Below are positions 26,701-39,170 of a DNA stretch of 64,000 nt, piece after piece. Source of the stretch: Rotaria socialis (Eukaryota > Rotifera > Eurotatoria > Philodinida > Philodinidae); contig CAJNYU010000961.1 in the NCBI GenBank assembly GCA_905331475.1, positions 1 to 64,000 on the forward strand, read 5' to 3'. Every line of letters begins with the position of its first letter. The stretch's first letter is position 1. The translations under genes and the position numbers were made by a program. The notes beneath the pieces were generated by a model. It ran no database searches. It was not told the DNA's origin and saw only the letters and a list, made by a program, of their open reading frames with translations.

Positions 26701-28980
26701 GGTACAATCGACAACCACTGAACTGATCTCAGGAATCAGTTACAGAGACTGTCGATTTAAATTACCGATAAGTATTGCTTGATAGTCATTGCAAAGTTGT
26801 AATCTAAAATTGATTTTTTTAAAATATGAGTTTTTATTGAAAGCGGTTGCTGCAAAATTCATTTCACTATCGAGTCCAAAACCAAGGAGTAACGCTATTT
26901 CAAGTACTTTTAATTTTGGGCAAGCATTCTCTAACCATTGGTACCACATTCGACTGCCAAGTGCAGAACTTGGTCATGCTTCGCATTTGACAATATTCAA
27001 ATATCAGGAATTCGACCAGGATGTTTCATTCAAAAAATCAGGATTTGTTTAAGAAATCAGGATTTAAAGAAAAACTGTTTTAGAAACCTTAAAAAGACTG
27101 TTGCACACTTTTAAAACCTTCAAATGAGTAAAAAGACTTAGTGGGATTAGAAACGCTTTTAACACAATGAGCTCTTCATGAATAGCTTATGAATGCAACA
27201 AGATAAATGAGTTGCCATTCATGAGTGTTCATGATTGCCGACCAGTACATGTGATTAATCAAAAAAAGCTTTGATTATTTCTAGATATTTTTTTCATTTT
27301 AGTGCTCAGTTTTGAACTATCCTAAAATATTATTACGGTACGTATTAGACTATAAGCTAGATCAATGCATTTTTGAATGTTCTTTGGATAGGAATAAGAT
27401 AGCACTAGTAGTTTTCACTAGTCGGGAAAAATGAAATAGCCCAATCGCAAAACTATATAGAGCTTGATCGGTAAACACTCCGATAGTCAAACAAATCCAT
27501 AGTAGATATTTTGTGAGAGCACGATCAAGGAAGCTTTTCAGACCGATTTTAGGCTGGAGATATGGCATTCGAGAGAAAATATTCTTCTCTTGCAAACTAT
27601 GGAAGGCTGACATTGCTAGTGTATCATGTTGGACTCTTACAGAGACTTTTCTAAAAACCTGTTGATGTCAGCGTTGTTCCTTTCAAATGGTACTGCTTTA
27701 CTAAGATCTAAAGTCGCAATCAAAGGATTTTTCCAATTTTGACCTTCTACCTAGACATGCTAAATGGCTGCAAACTCAGAGATCTCGCGAAAACCCTAAA
27801 AGAAATACTATCACCAGTGCACTAAGCTCGCCCAACTACCTCTTGCAAGAGCAGTTTCACTTGAAGTAGGATAAAAACCAGTGATGAAACCAAGGATCTC
27901 TGGGAAATCCAGCAAGCGTGCTTAAAAATCCTAGTAATAATGTAGGTATCCTGTATAGCAACGGGAAACAATGTTCGCTCCTTTATTTTTCTATCACAAC
28001 CCAAGAACTAATGAAAGACACTTTTATAATCACCTTTTCGAAAACCCTAGCAACCATCGACTTTGTTGACTTATCGCCAACGAATCCAGCTAGCCATGAA
28101 TTAGTAAAAATAGTGATTTTTTCTCTCGTATACATAGTAAAAATCTTAGATTTCTAACTAGTTTCCATCAAAATTGCTTTGAAAAAAATATTGACTTACC
28201 TCAGTTTTTGGCGCCTATGGTAGCTCATTTAACAACGTAGTTTTTGGCCCTTTGAATACATTTAGGAATATCATTGGTGCATATACGTGAAATGGAATCG
28301 TCTTTGTTTTCGTCATTATGATGACGCAAGATCATTCGTTGTCATGTTGATAATATAAAAAGAAAACAAAAACAAATTGAAGGCTGAGGGAATCTTTGTT
28401 TTTATTGCTATTGCACTTATTGGAGAAATTGATATTAGCATCATCTGTAGCATCTAACCATCGATATGTATAATATGAGCTATATGAATGCGTAAGAAAT
28501 TTAGAAAATTATAATTAAGCAGAAAATGTGTAAACAATATTTTCATAGATTAAAATGAATAATAATAAATACTACCAATCATCGTTCTACATATCTATAT
28601 TAATCTGCCATGCATATATCAAATGATTGATTTCAATGACAAGAACAGTGTTTGAAATTTAAGATAATATTGATACAGATATCATGCATTTCTACTAAGA
28701 AAGGCACGCTGATTCGTGTTCTAATAATCATTATAGAAATTATATACTAAAAATGTCAAGTTAAAAAAATAAAATATTTTAACCCACATCCTCAATGGTC
28801 AATATAGAAATAAAAATTGCAGAAAATGCTTACGTTCTAAAATATAGTATCTCTTCTTTTTCATATAACATGAGTTGATGAAATTAGCATGCAAAAAAAA
28901 GAAGATAGAGCTTATTAACAACATAAATGAATCTATTAAAAAGTTTTTCTGCGTCAAATTCATCTGATTTCAATGAGCGG

Positions 28981-29244
28981 TAAGAGTACAATTATTGGGG
29001 CGCAAAACAAATGTGCAAAGACCGTGTTGATTCTTCAGTAATAAACAATGTCTTCCTATCTAACGTAATTTTGACTAATTTTCAACACTACCCTCATGTT
29101 CTTATTCAAAATTCAGGTCATTTCCTATCTAAAATACTTTTCAAACTCGGTTAAACTGCAAAATTTTGCGCGAATCTATGTAGCAAACAAGAAAATATTC
29201 CTAGTAACTCTTTCAGCGCCCCAAAGTATTTAAATCTACTCTTA
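28981..29244. mobile_element. Candidate MITE with TAAGAGTA tips
   Basis: TAAGAGTA at 28981-28988 and its inverse at 29237-29244 form the tips. Slightly inside, TTGGGGCGC (28995-29003) faces GCGCCCCAA (about 29216-29224). The tips are imperfect inverse copies over ~25 bases around a 210-base AT-rich core with no ORF. No target duplication is clear. Confidence 0.45.
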
Positions 29245-30506
29245 ACTCTAACTGAACGTCCTTAATAGACAAAAAGCATATGAAATCATTTATATTTTGT
29301 TAAAATATTCGCTTACTTTTCATGTGTTAAAACGTCTCTTGAACATCTGCGGGGATTTTTCAAGTATAATACGTACTTTATCTGCATCATAATTGATTTT
29401 ATGTACTTTAAATTAATAAAATTCATAATTTCAATAAGTATCGAAAAAAATTTCCTTTTATACTTCATTATCGTCGGCGAACCCAATAGTTTTTCATTGT
29501 GACATCTCTCCAATAAATTTTTTCTGCTAAATATTTGATGAATTTCCATCTGAGAATTTATTTTAACTTATAAGCAAGTAATTAATACGTAATATTTGTG
29601 TCTAAGTATTTTATATAACATTCGGTGATGAGATTTCACCAATAGTTCGTCTAAATTCTAAAAAAATCAGTCAATCATATATTTTTTTATGATCTGTAAG
29701 ACTATTCCGTAGTTTTTGTATTGTTTTATTCAAATATATCAATAAAATGAAACTAAGCATGAAGAAAACTACGGTAAAATATATTTATTATGATCAATTA
29801 TGGAGTTTTTCGGGTTATATCACACTCCAGATAGAGCTAGTTGTCTTCGCAGCTGTTTGAAGGACGGCATCAAGTTCTAATTTTAAATATTTTCTTAGTT
29901 ATAGCTCTCCAATACTGTTAGATTTCATAGGTATGTATATTCAGGTTGAAAATTTATAATTTAGCCACGTTATGACCGCAGACATCTCAGTAGTTTAGTT
30001 GCCGTGAGTATTTTCGATACCAGAATTGATTTCTAATTGTATGGATTTTATTCGCAGATTTGGTTTTTGGGTCTAACAATCATCCCGAGTGTTTTATGGT
30101 GATTGGATTATGCATTTTCTCATGAAAATGTTATTTACAAGCTTAGAGAAAAACCATAAGGTTGCTTTTTTCGTTGTCGTCTTAAATCTCGAACGAAGAA
30201 TTCAGAGAAAATATTGTAAAGTCAGAGGGTACAAAAATGAAAACTGATAGTTGCGTAATATTTTTATCAAATGGAAAAGGGTAACGAAAGTAAAAGAGAA
30301 AAAACGCAAAATACCGTTTGTGTATATAAATACATGAAGTACTCTATTTTCATTATTGGCGGTAAAAGTTATTCTAAAATATTGAAATATTTGATTTATT
30401 ATGTTTTAAACAAAATTGCCCGGCTCATTTTTTAAAATAATAACATAAAGACAAAAATTTTCTAATGAACAGGATTATCAGGATAATTGACCGTAATCAG
30501 GATCAA

Positions 30507-31325
30507 TCAGGATGCAGTGTAAAAATCAGGAAAATATGAGGAAATCAGGACATCTGCGATGCATGATGGTAAACTACTGTTGATATTTATCAGGCGACAT
30601 CGACGTAATGAATTTGAAGCTATATTTGTTAGAACGAAGATCATTTTTTGAATATCTAGATATTTACACGCTAAATCGATCGTATGTAAATCGTTGAATT
30701 TTGCTAAATTTTGATTAAATAGATGTGCATAATACGTATTCGTTGATTTTAATGATTGTAAATAAGGTATATTCTTTAATAAAAATTGATAATCAATACG
30801 ACAACGTTGGCTATTAAAGACTAAATGTTTAACGGTTGATGGTTCAACTAATATATCATCACAATAATGAAAATGTAAAAATGATGAATTAAATTCTAAT
30901 CGTTCGAGATTGACTAAACCTAAGGCTTTCGTAAATACTTGCTGACGATCTTTACTTCGGACGTAAACTATTAAAGATTTCAAGTTATGTGGAAAATTCG
31001 CCGGCCAATTGTGAACAGTTACATTGTTTAGTGTAAGTAAATTTACTCGATCGAATTGTCCTAAATTTACTTTAGCCATATGATACACGTTTTCAATACG
31101 GATTGATATAACATTGCTGATTTCAATTTTTGGTAGAATATATTTACGAAAGCGTGTATCTATATGACGTACATGCAATTGAACATTTTCTTTTTTAAGT
31201 AATAATGGAAATTGGTGAATTATGTCATTAAATAAATTAAATAATTCATCAACATAAAAATATTGGAATAATTCCAATAGAATATCCACACATAAAATAT
31301 TGCCTGTGGCTTTAAATTCAATCAT
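30507..31325 (-). CDS. F-box-like protein, probably truncated
   Basis: This single-exon frame of 272 residues starts with ILCVDILLELFQYFYVDELF, which fits the F-box-like pattern (two short helices, IL..IF.Y....L). It continues with LRR-like lines such as NLKSLIVYVRSK, NLERLEFNSSFLHF, NIPYLQSLKS and LHTIDLACKYLD. Proteins of this build are abundant in bdelloid genomes and usually longer; their function is inferred to be substrate choice for SCF ubiquitin ligases. The last ~15 codons (from DVLISS) and the stop lie in DNA made of repeated TCAGGA motifs (30460-30545), so the original 3' end may have been replaced by a repeat. It may be a pseudogene. Confidence 0.55.
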   Translation of the reverse strand: MIEFKATGNILCVDILLELFQYFYVDELFNLFNDIIHQFPLLLKKENVQLHVRHIDTRFRKYILPKIEISNVISIRIENVYHMAKVNLGQFDRVNLLTLNNVTVHNWPANFPHNLKSLIVYVRSKDRQQVFTKALGLVNLERLEFNSSFLHFHYCDDILVEPSTVKHLVFNSQRCRIDYQFLLKNIPYLQSLKSTNTYYAHLFNQNLAKFNDLHTIDLACKYLDIQKMIFVLTNIASNSLRRCRLININSSLPSCIADVLISSYFPDFYTAS

Positions 31326-31444
31326 GTGTATTACTTTAACCTAATGAAGAACAGTTTAATTCTATTTCGCTTTGAGCATAGAACACGAGAGCATAACCTT
31401 TTTCACTTCAAGTTATTTGTCTACGTAAAGAATGAGAAACACGA

Positions 31445-31467
31445 AATATATATATATATATATATAT
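31445..31467. repeat. (AT)n microsatellite
   Basis: An uninterrupted AT run of about 11 units lies just upstream of the F-box-like gene. Confidence 0.85.
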
Positions 31468-33719
31468 GTGTGAATGCGCACATCGTGTACCATAGGAAAA
31501 TCAAAACAAACACGATATGTCAGTTATCAAGGGGTTATCGGAATAGATAGACGACAATTGTTAACATCTGTATAGACTAACATGTATCATAAGTCAGTTG
31601 CGTTACAACCCTAGATCAAAGAGTTATCTATCAAAACAAACAAAAAGCAATAGACGAAAATAACTTTGAAATAGGTGTCAAAGAACTTTTTTCTGTTTAT
31701 GATCTAAGAGAAAAGGCTTCACTATCGACAAATGTACTTATTCTTTTCTCTTTAGATAAATGAAAGCATTCAACAAGAAATTTTGTACTTCAAAAGAATT
31801 ATTCATATTAAATAATAATGATTTGTCGATGTTATTAATTCAGGCAGAATTGTTTTTATTGTAAGAAAAATATTCTTTAGCGCAATATTTTAGACTTTAT
31901 TCGAAAAACACATCAGAAACAAAACAGCTTTGAAAAGTTCTTCATAGTTACACAGATTTTTGTTTTTGATTGTAAAAATTATTCACAATTATATAATAAA
32001 AATAGATTTCGCGGATAGACGAAGTCGAAGATCTGTTAAACTAAGATTAATAAGAAAACATCATCGAATTATACTAATTTCCAAATTATGCCAATGATTC
32101 CAATCGATGTTCAATCCGAAGAACTTGAAACACACGAAACAATTTGAAAAATCCTGAGTTATTAGTCGTTTTTAAAATCGAAACAGTACTCAATGTTGGT
32201 TGTTTCATTTAGTTTGTGGACGATTCATTAAGGAATTCCGGGTAAAACTAGAAGATTTTCACGAATTGCTTCGTATTCATCAACGTCGAATAAACAAAAC
32301 ACAAATTTTTCCAATATACATCGTTCTTTCTATTACATCAAAAAGTAGAAAAACCAGATAGAAGAGACGAAAGGCAAACTTTTTGTTTCAAAAATATATT
32401 TCGATGATAATTGGCGGTAAAAATATAAACAGCTATGACTCTTGAAAACCTAGCAATATTTTGCTTATGAATCAAAATTATGAATTTTTCTAAAAACCCA
32501 AAAAAATGATGCTTCAATGATTTCTGGTTTTCAGAATCTTTTCTGAAATTTGCCTGTTTTTCAAAGGCCTCGAGCAGTCCTCTGACAACAAGAAGAATAT
32601 CTATAGTAACTGACCGAACGTACAGGCTTATTTACATGTTCCCTTCTGTACAACTTAATCGATTTTCGAAGCTATCACTACTACTCCGATTTCCGTTGAA
32701 GTGGATGTTTTTTATTGATGATTCTTTTTATTTTTCTTCATATGGTACCTTATTTAATGAAAATTTCCTTGCGATCATACAAAATTATTAAAAAATCGTC
32801 TAGACGGCACATACGAAAGACGTTCATGCAAGATGAGTTTCTAGAAAGTCTCTTGCTTTAAATAACAACTCGATAGATAAAAATAAATATTCAAAATATA
32901 AATATACTAGAGAAAAAGTTCAAAGTTCATTAAAAAACAATCAGTAGTATAACTTATTGCAACGTTTTCATTGTTGTTGAACTACATTCCATGATAATGT
33001 GTGAAAAACAAATTCGATCAAAAAACGAACCGAAGCTATCTACTGATGTTCGAAAATTATTAATTACTTTAGCAACCTATTCATGTTGCACTGCTTCGCT
33101 TTCAACTCGTTTTTAATTTTAGAAACATTTTTTCAAAATAGCTTAGGCCTCTAAATTTGGCGCGAATTCATTAACAAAATTATTGATGGTTACTGCGGAG
33201 GCTTTCTCCCCAATTTTGAATTATTTTGTCACAATTACTTGGTTGTCCTTTATGAATGAATCCGTGTCTTTTGCTTTGATTTACCATTCTTTCATAGTGC
33301 ATCGTATTAAACCAAACTTTAACATGAACAAAGGATAAACATATTTAATGAATAGATATTCGCTATTATTCTGTTTTTCAGGCTACTTTCGATAGTATGC
33401 TAGCTTATTCGTAATGATAAGATACATACAATCATTAGCTTTAGTTTTTCTTGTAATTGTATGGTATAATATTTAAGATGCACTTGAGTTTATTAGAAAA
33501 CTTGAATGCACATTCGAAATCATAATATAATTTTATATGGACTCGCGTACAAAAGATGTCTGGTGTAACTATGTATTTTTTAATCCCTCATCATTGCAGA
33601 TTGCACACCAAAAAATAATCATAGCATTTTAGAAAGTCTTTCTTGTTGAGTCATACGGCTTCTCTCTGTATAACCAAAAATAGAAACGAATTTAAAATTA
33701 AAACCAAAATTTTATAGAA

Positions 33720-34180
33720 AAAATGTGGAAACTTCGGATTTCATCCGAGAGTTATGTGCACTGCAAAAAGTGCACGGGACATATGAGTCATTCTAGAATG
33801 TCTGAGCACGAAAATTATCATGAGAAACTAGGTAATTTGATTTCTGGATGCAGTTTTTTGTGTATTTTGAGACGTTTTTCAGGCGATGTTTCGTTAGAAA
33901 GCTACGATTTAGTTCAAAACTAATAGCGGATTTAGAATCAGCGTTAAAAACTGAGTCGATTTATATATGTTGTGGATAATTCTGAGAAAAAAACATTTTC
34001 TTGAAAAATCCCTGTACTCCCCCTCAGGGATGGTCTGATCAAAAATGACAATTTTTTCGATAACTCAGCCATTTCTTGACGGATCCTTTTCATCTTCGAA
34101 CTCGACTTAGATATTGATGAGACAATTCTGTACACAAAATTTCAGCTCAATCGAATGTAATTGTGAAGAGTTATCGAATA
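33720..34180. repeat. Candidate old dispersed repeat
   Basis: Blocks GATTTAGAATCAGCG (33919-33933) and CTGTACTCCCCCTCAGG (about 34010-34026) recur in order and at similar spacing near 63882 and 63968 as GATTTGGAATCAGCA and CTGTAGTCCCCCACAGG. A CTCCCCTCAGG block also occurs in the left arm of the element at 18577-19217. The limits given are approximate. Confidence 0.35.
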
Positions 34181-37100
34181 AACGGACGGAGACACTGACC
34201 GATTCTATTGTGCTCTTCTTTTTTAGTACATAAAAAAAGCAATATAAAATTTTCCTTCGTGCATAGTATGCATTTTTCAAATACATTCGGTTGAATTAGC
34301 GGGAAAATATGAAAACAACATACTGAGAATAGAAATCTCACGAAAACTGAAATGAAATCAATTTTTAAATACTGATAGTAATTGCTTTGCACTACAGAAA
34401 AAACGAAGACTCGTCTTCTGCAAAAATATGTTGGACGGAATTAAATATAGCGCTCGTTGTCTCACGCTTTTCTCTACGTCTACAAGATTTGCCATAGAGT
34501 AAGAAGAAAATAACTTTCTAGAAAAGCCCTGACAATTCTAATAAACATAAAGCAAAGAATCAGAACGTAAGCATGCATATGAAAAAAAATACAAAGATAT
34601 TTCATCATCAAAACAATACATCTATTATATATTCTGAATGTTTTTTGAAGTATAGATAACTTTAATTAGCGGGAAACAGTAGGAATACATAAAGCACCAA
34701 TCCATCGTTGAAATAATGTCCATAACAATCGAAAATCTAACTAATTTGTTGTCTACTACTCGAGAAAGAAAGGAATATAATACTATCAATAACAATCTCC
34801 GATTGGTTCAACATCATATCCATTTAAAACTGATTTGTATTGAATTTATTTTCAAATAAAAAATGCTTTTCTCGCCAGTCTAAGCTTGAAAATTCGTATA
34901 ACACGGGAAAATATATATTCATAGTGATTTATGTAACGCCCAAACAATATCCATTTATTAAACTTTACCGAAGCTTATTCGACGTTTACGTGCTTGACTA
35001 CCGTGTATATAGGCATACTTTATGAATGATTTAATTTCTTTTACTTTATGTTTTTCGTCGTTCGCCTATTAATTTATTTCATAAAAATTTTCATATGATA
35101 AACATAGAATTACAATATTACTCTATTCCTCTCTATCATACGATATTTTATTTGAAACGAATTTAAGATGATAAGGGAACTTTAGGGTAAATTCGACATT
35201 ATGAAATAATTATAGATTTCGATGACCATCAATAAAGGCATCTATTTCACAGTCGAATTTTACAAAAGCAAATATTTGAAATATAGTATAAATGACGTTT
35301 AAAGTAATACCTGTTGGGAAGTATTTGATGTTGAACAGCAGAGCTGAATAAAAATACGAAGAATAAAATGCCGACAGTACGCTAAAAAACAAACAGCTTT
35401 CAGTTTGGTATTTCTGTGAAAAACTCTTTTCTCGTGAAAACGAACAATACTTTGAAATCTCGCAAAAAGATTCTTAACAACAGCAGAAACCTCCGCATAA
35501 ATGTGTTCATTGTTGATATGTGCGTCGTCCTTTATCTTAATATGTCCTTCATGAATGATCGGTTTTATTTTACATTCTTTTATTCTTAATATGATTTCAA
35601 AACAAGATTTTGTTCATTTTCCGAATTATAGAATATTTCCAGTGCGTTTATCCGTAACAGATATTCAAGCAAAAGTCAAAAGATTAAGCCCTATGTCTTC
35701 TCAGTTCACACATGTATGATACTTGCCTCAATCTTCTCGTGTTTCTTAGATATATAGGAAACACATTGAATACGAGTTAATTGAATAAATACATCAAGAA
35801 AAGATGATGTGAGTATATCATAAAGTAGAACTATAAATTGCTACAAAGCGTTTGTTTTTAACTTGTATTGCAGTTTAATGACAATCGTATTTAGGAATCT
35901 GACAAATTTGGGGCTACTGCTGAAGAAAATATTTTTCCTTTCATCTACGAGGACTGGCTATTAATTCAGCAACATGTTCATGTTCATTCGTTTCCGAAAT
36001 AACGAAGTTCTGAACTTTCGCGCGATATTTGTTGAAAAAAATTACTTTGTACCAATCAGAAGATTTTAAAATATTTAAGCCAGTCGGCTGCATGATAATG
36101 CATATATTCATAGTTATGAGAGAATCACAGATAGAACATCTCTACGGAGCATTTTGAAAGCACTCAATTGCAATAATTATTTTCTTTATAAAGTAGCTCG
36201 ATTTTAATCAAGGTGAGAAAGTAAAATAAACTCAAGGTTAATACCAATGTTATCCAAAATGTCAACGGCATTCATTTTGTTGCTGCAGAAAATAAGTATC
36301 TACTCGTGTCTCTTAGTTTTTCAGTATTTCCTATGTTCCAATAAATATTTAGCTTTCAAAACGCGCTTAAATTATAGATTCCGTAGAAAATTGCATGAAA
36401 CAAAAACGAAAATGTTCCTAGCAACAGTTGTTGTGCTGTATCCCATCTGATCATACATCGCGATGTCCTGATAAATTTCGAGGGAGATGTCCTTTGCAAA
36501 TAATTTTTTCGCTGGAATCCTGACAAGCGCTGCGATGTATGCATCTGATCGAACGTCCTGAGTAGATGATGCCTTTTGTCTTTAGCTGTAAATTTGATGT
36601 TTTTCATGTAATTACAACCATTTTAGGTAGTACTCAAATCCTGAGATAGTCTGACAGTTGCTCTATAATTCCTAATTTTGACATCAAATATTATTTCATC
36701 GGTTGAAAAACATTTTTCATGCAGGCACGAACTAAATTTTTTAAATATTTTACATAAATTTGATTCACATCTATCTCTCCACTAACGAAAAAATTAATAG
36801 GAGAAAGCGAATCTTTAGAATTGCTGACCTTCACCTCCATTGAATGATTCACGCCTATAAACGTATGGCATTTGAATGTGTAGACAAAAAATAATTAGCG
36901 TTTGTATGTGAACGTAAATATCAAGCATAGACTGCTATTGAGTTAAAATCTCACGAGTTCATATGATCAAACAAAATTCTCATAGTTCGTAGGTTACAAA
37001 AAGATTGATTATTTGAATGTGAAAAGTATTATACCGCGTTGAGCTGTGCGAAAGAGCTTGTGATTTATTTGCCATTCCATTCGTGACAATTAATGTCGAC

Positions 37101-37792
37101 TTCATTCACAAATGACTGAATGTAAAAGATTTAAAATCATGAACGAGTATAAATGTTTATCAGAATATTCTAAGAGAAATTTTCTCGTACCTGTAATAAA
37201 ACACGTTATACCATTAGTTTAACGTTATTTTCTCTGTCATTTTGATTTGTCAAATAAAATGTACTTAGTGCTGTTTTTTGCTTATATGTTAGAAAAATGC
37301 TTTTTTATGCGTTCACACTCAAAATGGCCTAATTTTCAGTCTATGTAAAATTCTATTCTATTTAAAAATTCATGCGCACATCACATTTTGACATATAAGT
37401 CTCTCCCGTCGATCTTCGTTGCCATGTATATCAAGGTAAAAACAAGCGAATGATTGATATCCTGTTTCTTTAAATTTCACAAGATTAGTATTTATCAATA
37501 AACGTGAAGTATCTCTTGTCATGTAGTTTGATATTTTGATATTTTGACGCATCCGAAAAGAAACTTGAAGAAAAAGCAAGCCTAATGAAAACATCAAAAC
37601 AGTCCTTGATGCTCGTTTCTCTGTTTTTCTTTCTTGTTTTTTATATTCTACTACATTTTTTTTTGTTTTATTTTACTGCGGATAGCACACAGTGTTCATA
37701 AATGAACGTGGTATGTAATTCTCGCGGGCGATGTGCGCCGTACGAGAAGTTAAACTCTTCAAAAGGCGCTCCAGTTTACTCGTAGTGACTAA

Positions 37793-37809
37793 TATATATA
37801 TATATATAT
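37793..37809. repeat. (TA)n microsatellite
   Basis: A short alternating TA run in intergenic DNA. Confidence 0.8.
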
Positions 37810-39170
37810 GTATGCACGCATTGATGTGCATAGCGAACGTTAGCAGATGCCGATTCGCCTTGATGGTGTGAAGCAAAAAAAAGGATAAAAAAAGAAAAAA
37901 TGTTTTTTTTAGCAGTTTTCATTTTATGACGTGAATCGTTGTCACTCGTTCTTTCCCTGGCTTGTCGATCGTATCAGGTTAATAAGAAACTGTGTGAAGG
38001 GAGAGAATGGTGAAGAAAAAAAAAGAGAAAAAGCAACAATGCTGTTGGCGGCAAAAAAAAAGGGAGTAATGATGGTAGCAACAAGCTATAATCATGCTTT
38101 TTACCTGAATCATGCATCATATGTACTATACCTCTCGAAAGCGTTCTCTTCGCTCGTTCGTTCTGTATCATTTACATGCCCAACTTTATCCTGCATATAT
38201 TACTACGAATGGTAATTCCTTGTTGTATCGTCATAATGGAGATGTAAAAAAAATCTTCACTATTTTACTTCTCTCTTCTTTGGCAGAAAAGGTAATGTTT
38301 TATGAGTTAAGGTTTTTGTGCATTCTTGAGTTAGGAAGCATTTGCTTGAGAGCAGATTTTTATTCACGCGATAACCAGTAGATTTCCTTGAAGTTAAGTA
38401 CACGTAGTTGAAGCTGGAAGCATTGAGCCATACTGAAGCGAAGAAATTGGTCATGCCACCATCCTTTTTCTTTACTCTTTTTTTCTTTCGAAAAGAAACA
38501 GCACATTGAGAAAACAGTTGAAAGATAATGTATTACACAATCATAACACGTTGTGTGTCAAAATATTGTTTTGCTTTGGAAGGTCTTTTTGCTCTTTTTC
38601 TTCTACGCGTTTCTCGGCCTCCTTACAAATAAAAATGTTCGATCAATGTTGTAACTTTGACAACAACGGCATCGATAACAAAAAAACAACAGGTGATCGA
38701 TTATTATAAGTTTCTTTTTTTGCTTGTCACATCTAGTTATATAACTAAGCAAACATGACAACGCAAATTCTGTCGCACAATTGTTCATAGGTTTGTTTCA
38801 ACATATATATGTGAGTTCGCCTTCAACGAACAACGCAGAGATTTTTCTACCATTTGTATGTATGTCGTTTTAAAACAATCGAGAATATTCATCATTAATA
38901 GGATACCTAGATATATAAACATGCATTGTTCCAGCTCAATAAGCACATACATGCTGAATATTTAACATGATCGGAGTGAGTGTAAAATGCGACATATGGT
39001 GTATTTATTATTGTCATTAATTTTTTATATCCAAACCATACATTAGTCAGTATAATGATATGTTTTTGGAGGCTTGAAACAAATAGAACTGGTGCCATGG
39101 AAATGAATCATCGAAATCCTTAATAAATATTCAAGTAATTGCTTTTTTTTATTACATTCTAGATTTCATT

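Larger units (their letters stand above)
23625..30506. other. Gene-poor intergenic region of almost 7 kb
   Basis: It starts with an AAAT microsatellite (about 23690-23713) that includes the RUVBL1 poly(A) signal. No intact gene follows. It holds a small palindromic TAGCGCCACCTA-like site near 24460, a possible LRR-like relic frame on the minus strand at 26740-26949, TCAGGA-rich DNA near 27000-27070, a degenerate frame near 27600-27730 and a small inverted-repeat element at 28981-29244. Confidence 0.5.
31326..39170. other. Gene-poor intergenic region of almost 8 kb
   Basis: No gene is supported. It contains TA/AT microsatellites at 31445-31467 and 37793-37809 and a stretch at about 33720-34180 that looks like an old dispersed repeat (it shares short blocks with the right end of the window). 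The rest is AT-rich DNA without clear structure. The last 200 bases should hold the promoter of the first desaturase gene. Confidence 0.5.

Noticed and set aside
37931-38454. Several overlapping ORFs of 60-94 residues
   Set aside because: All are short, low-complexity and contradictory between strands; no conserved motif.
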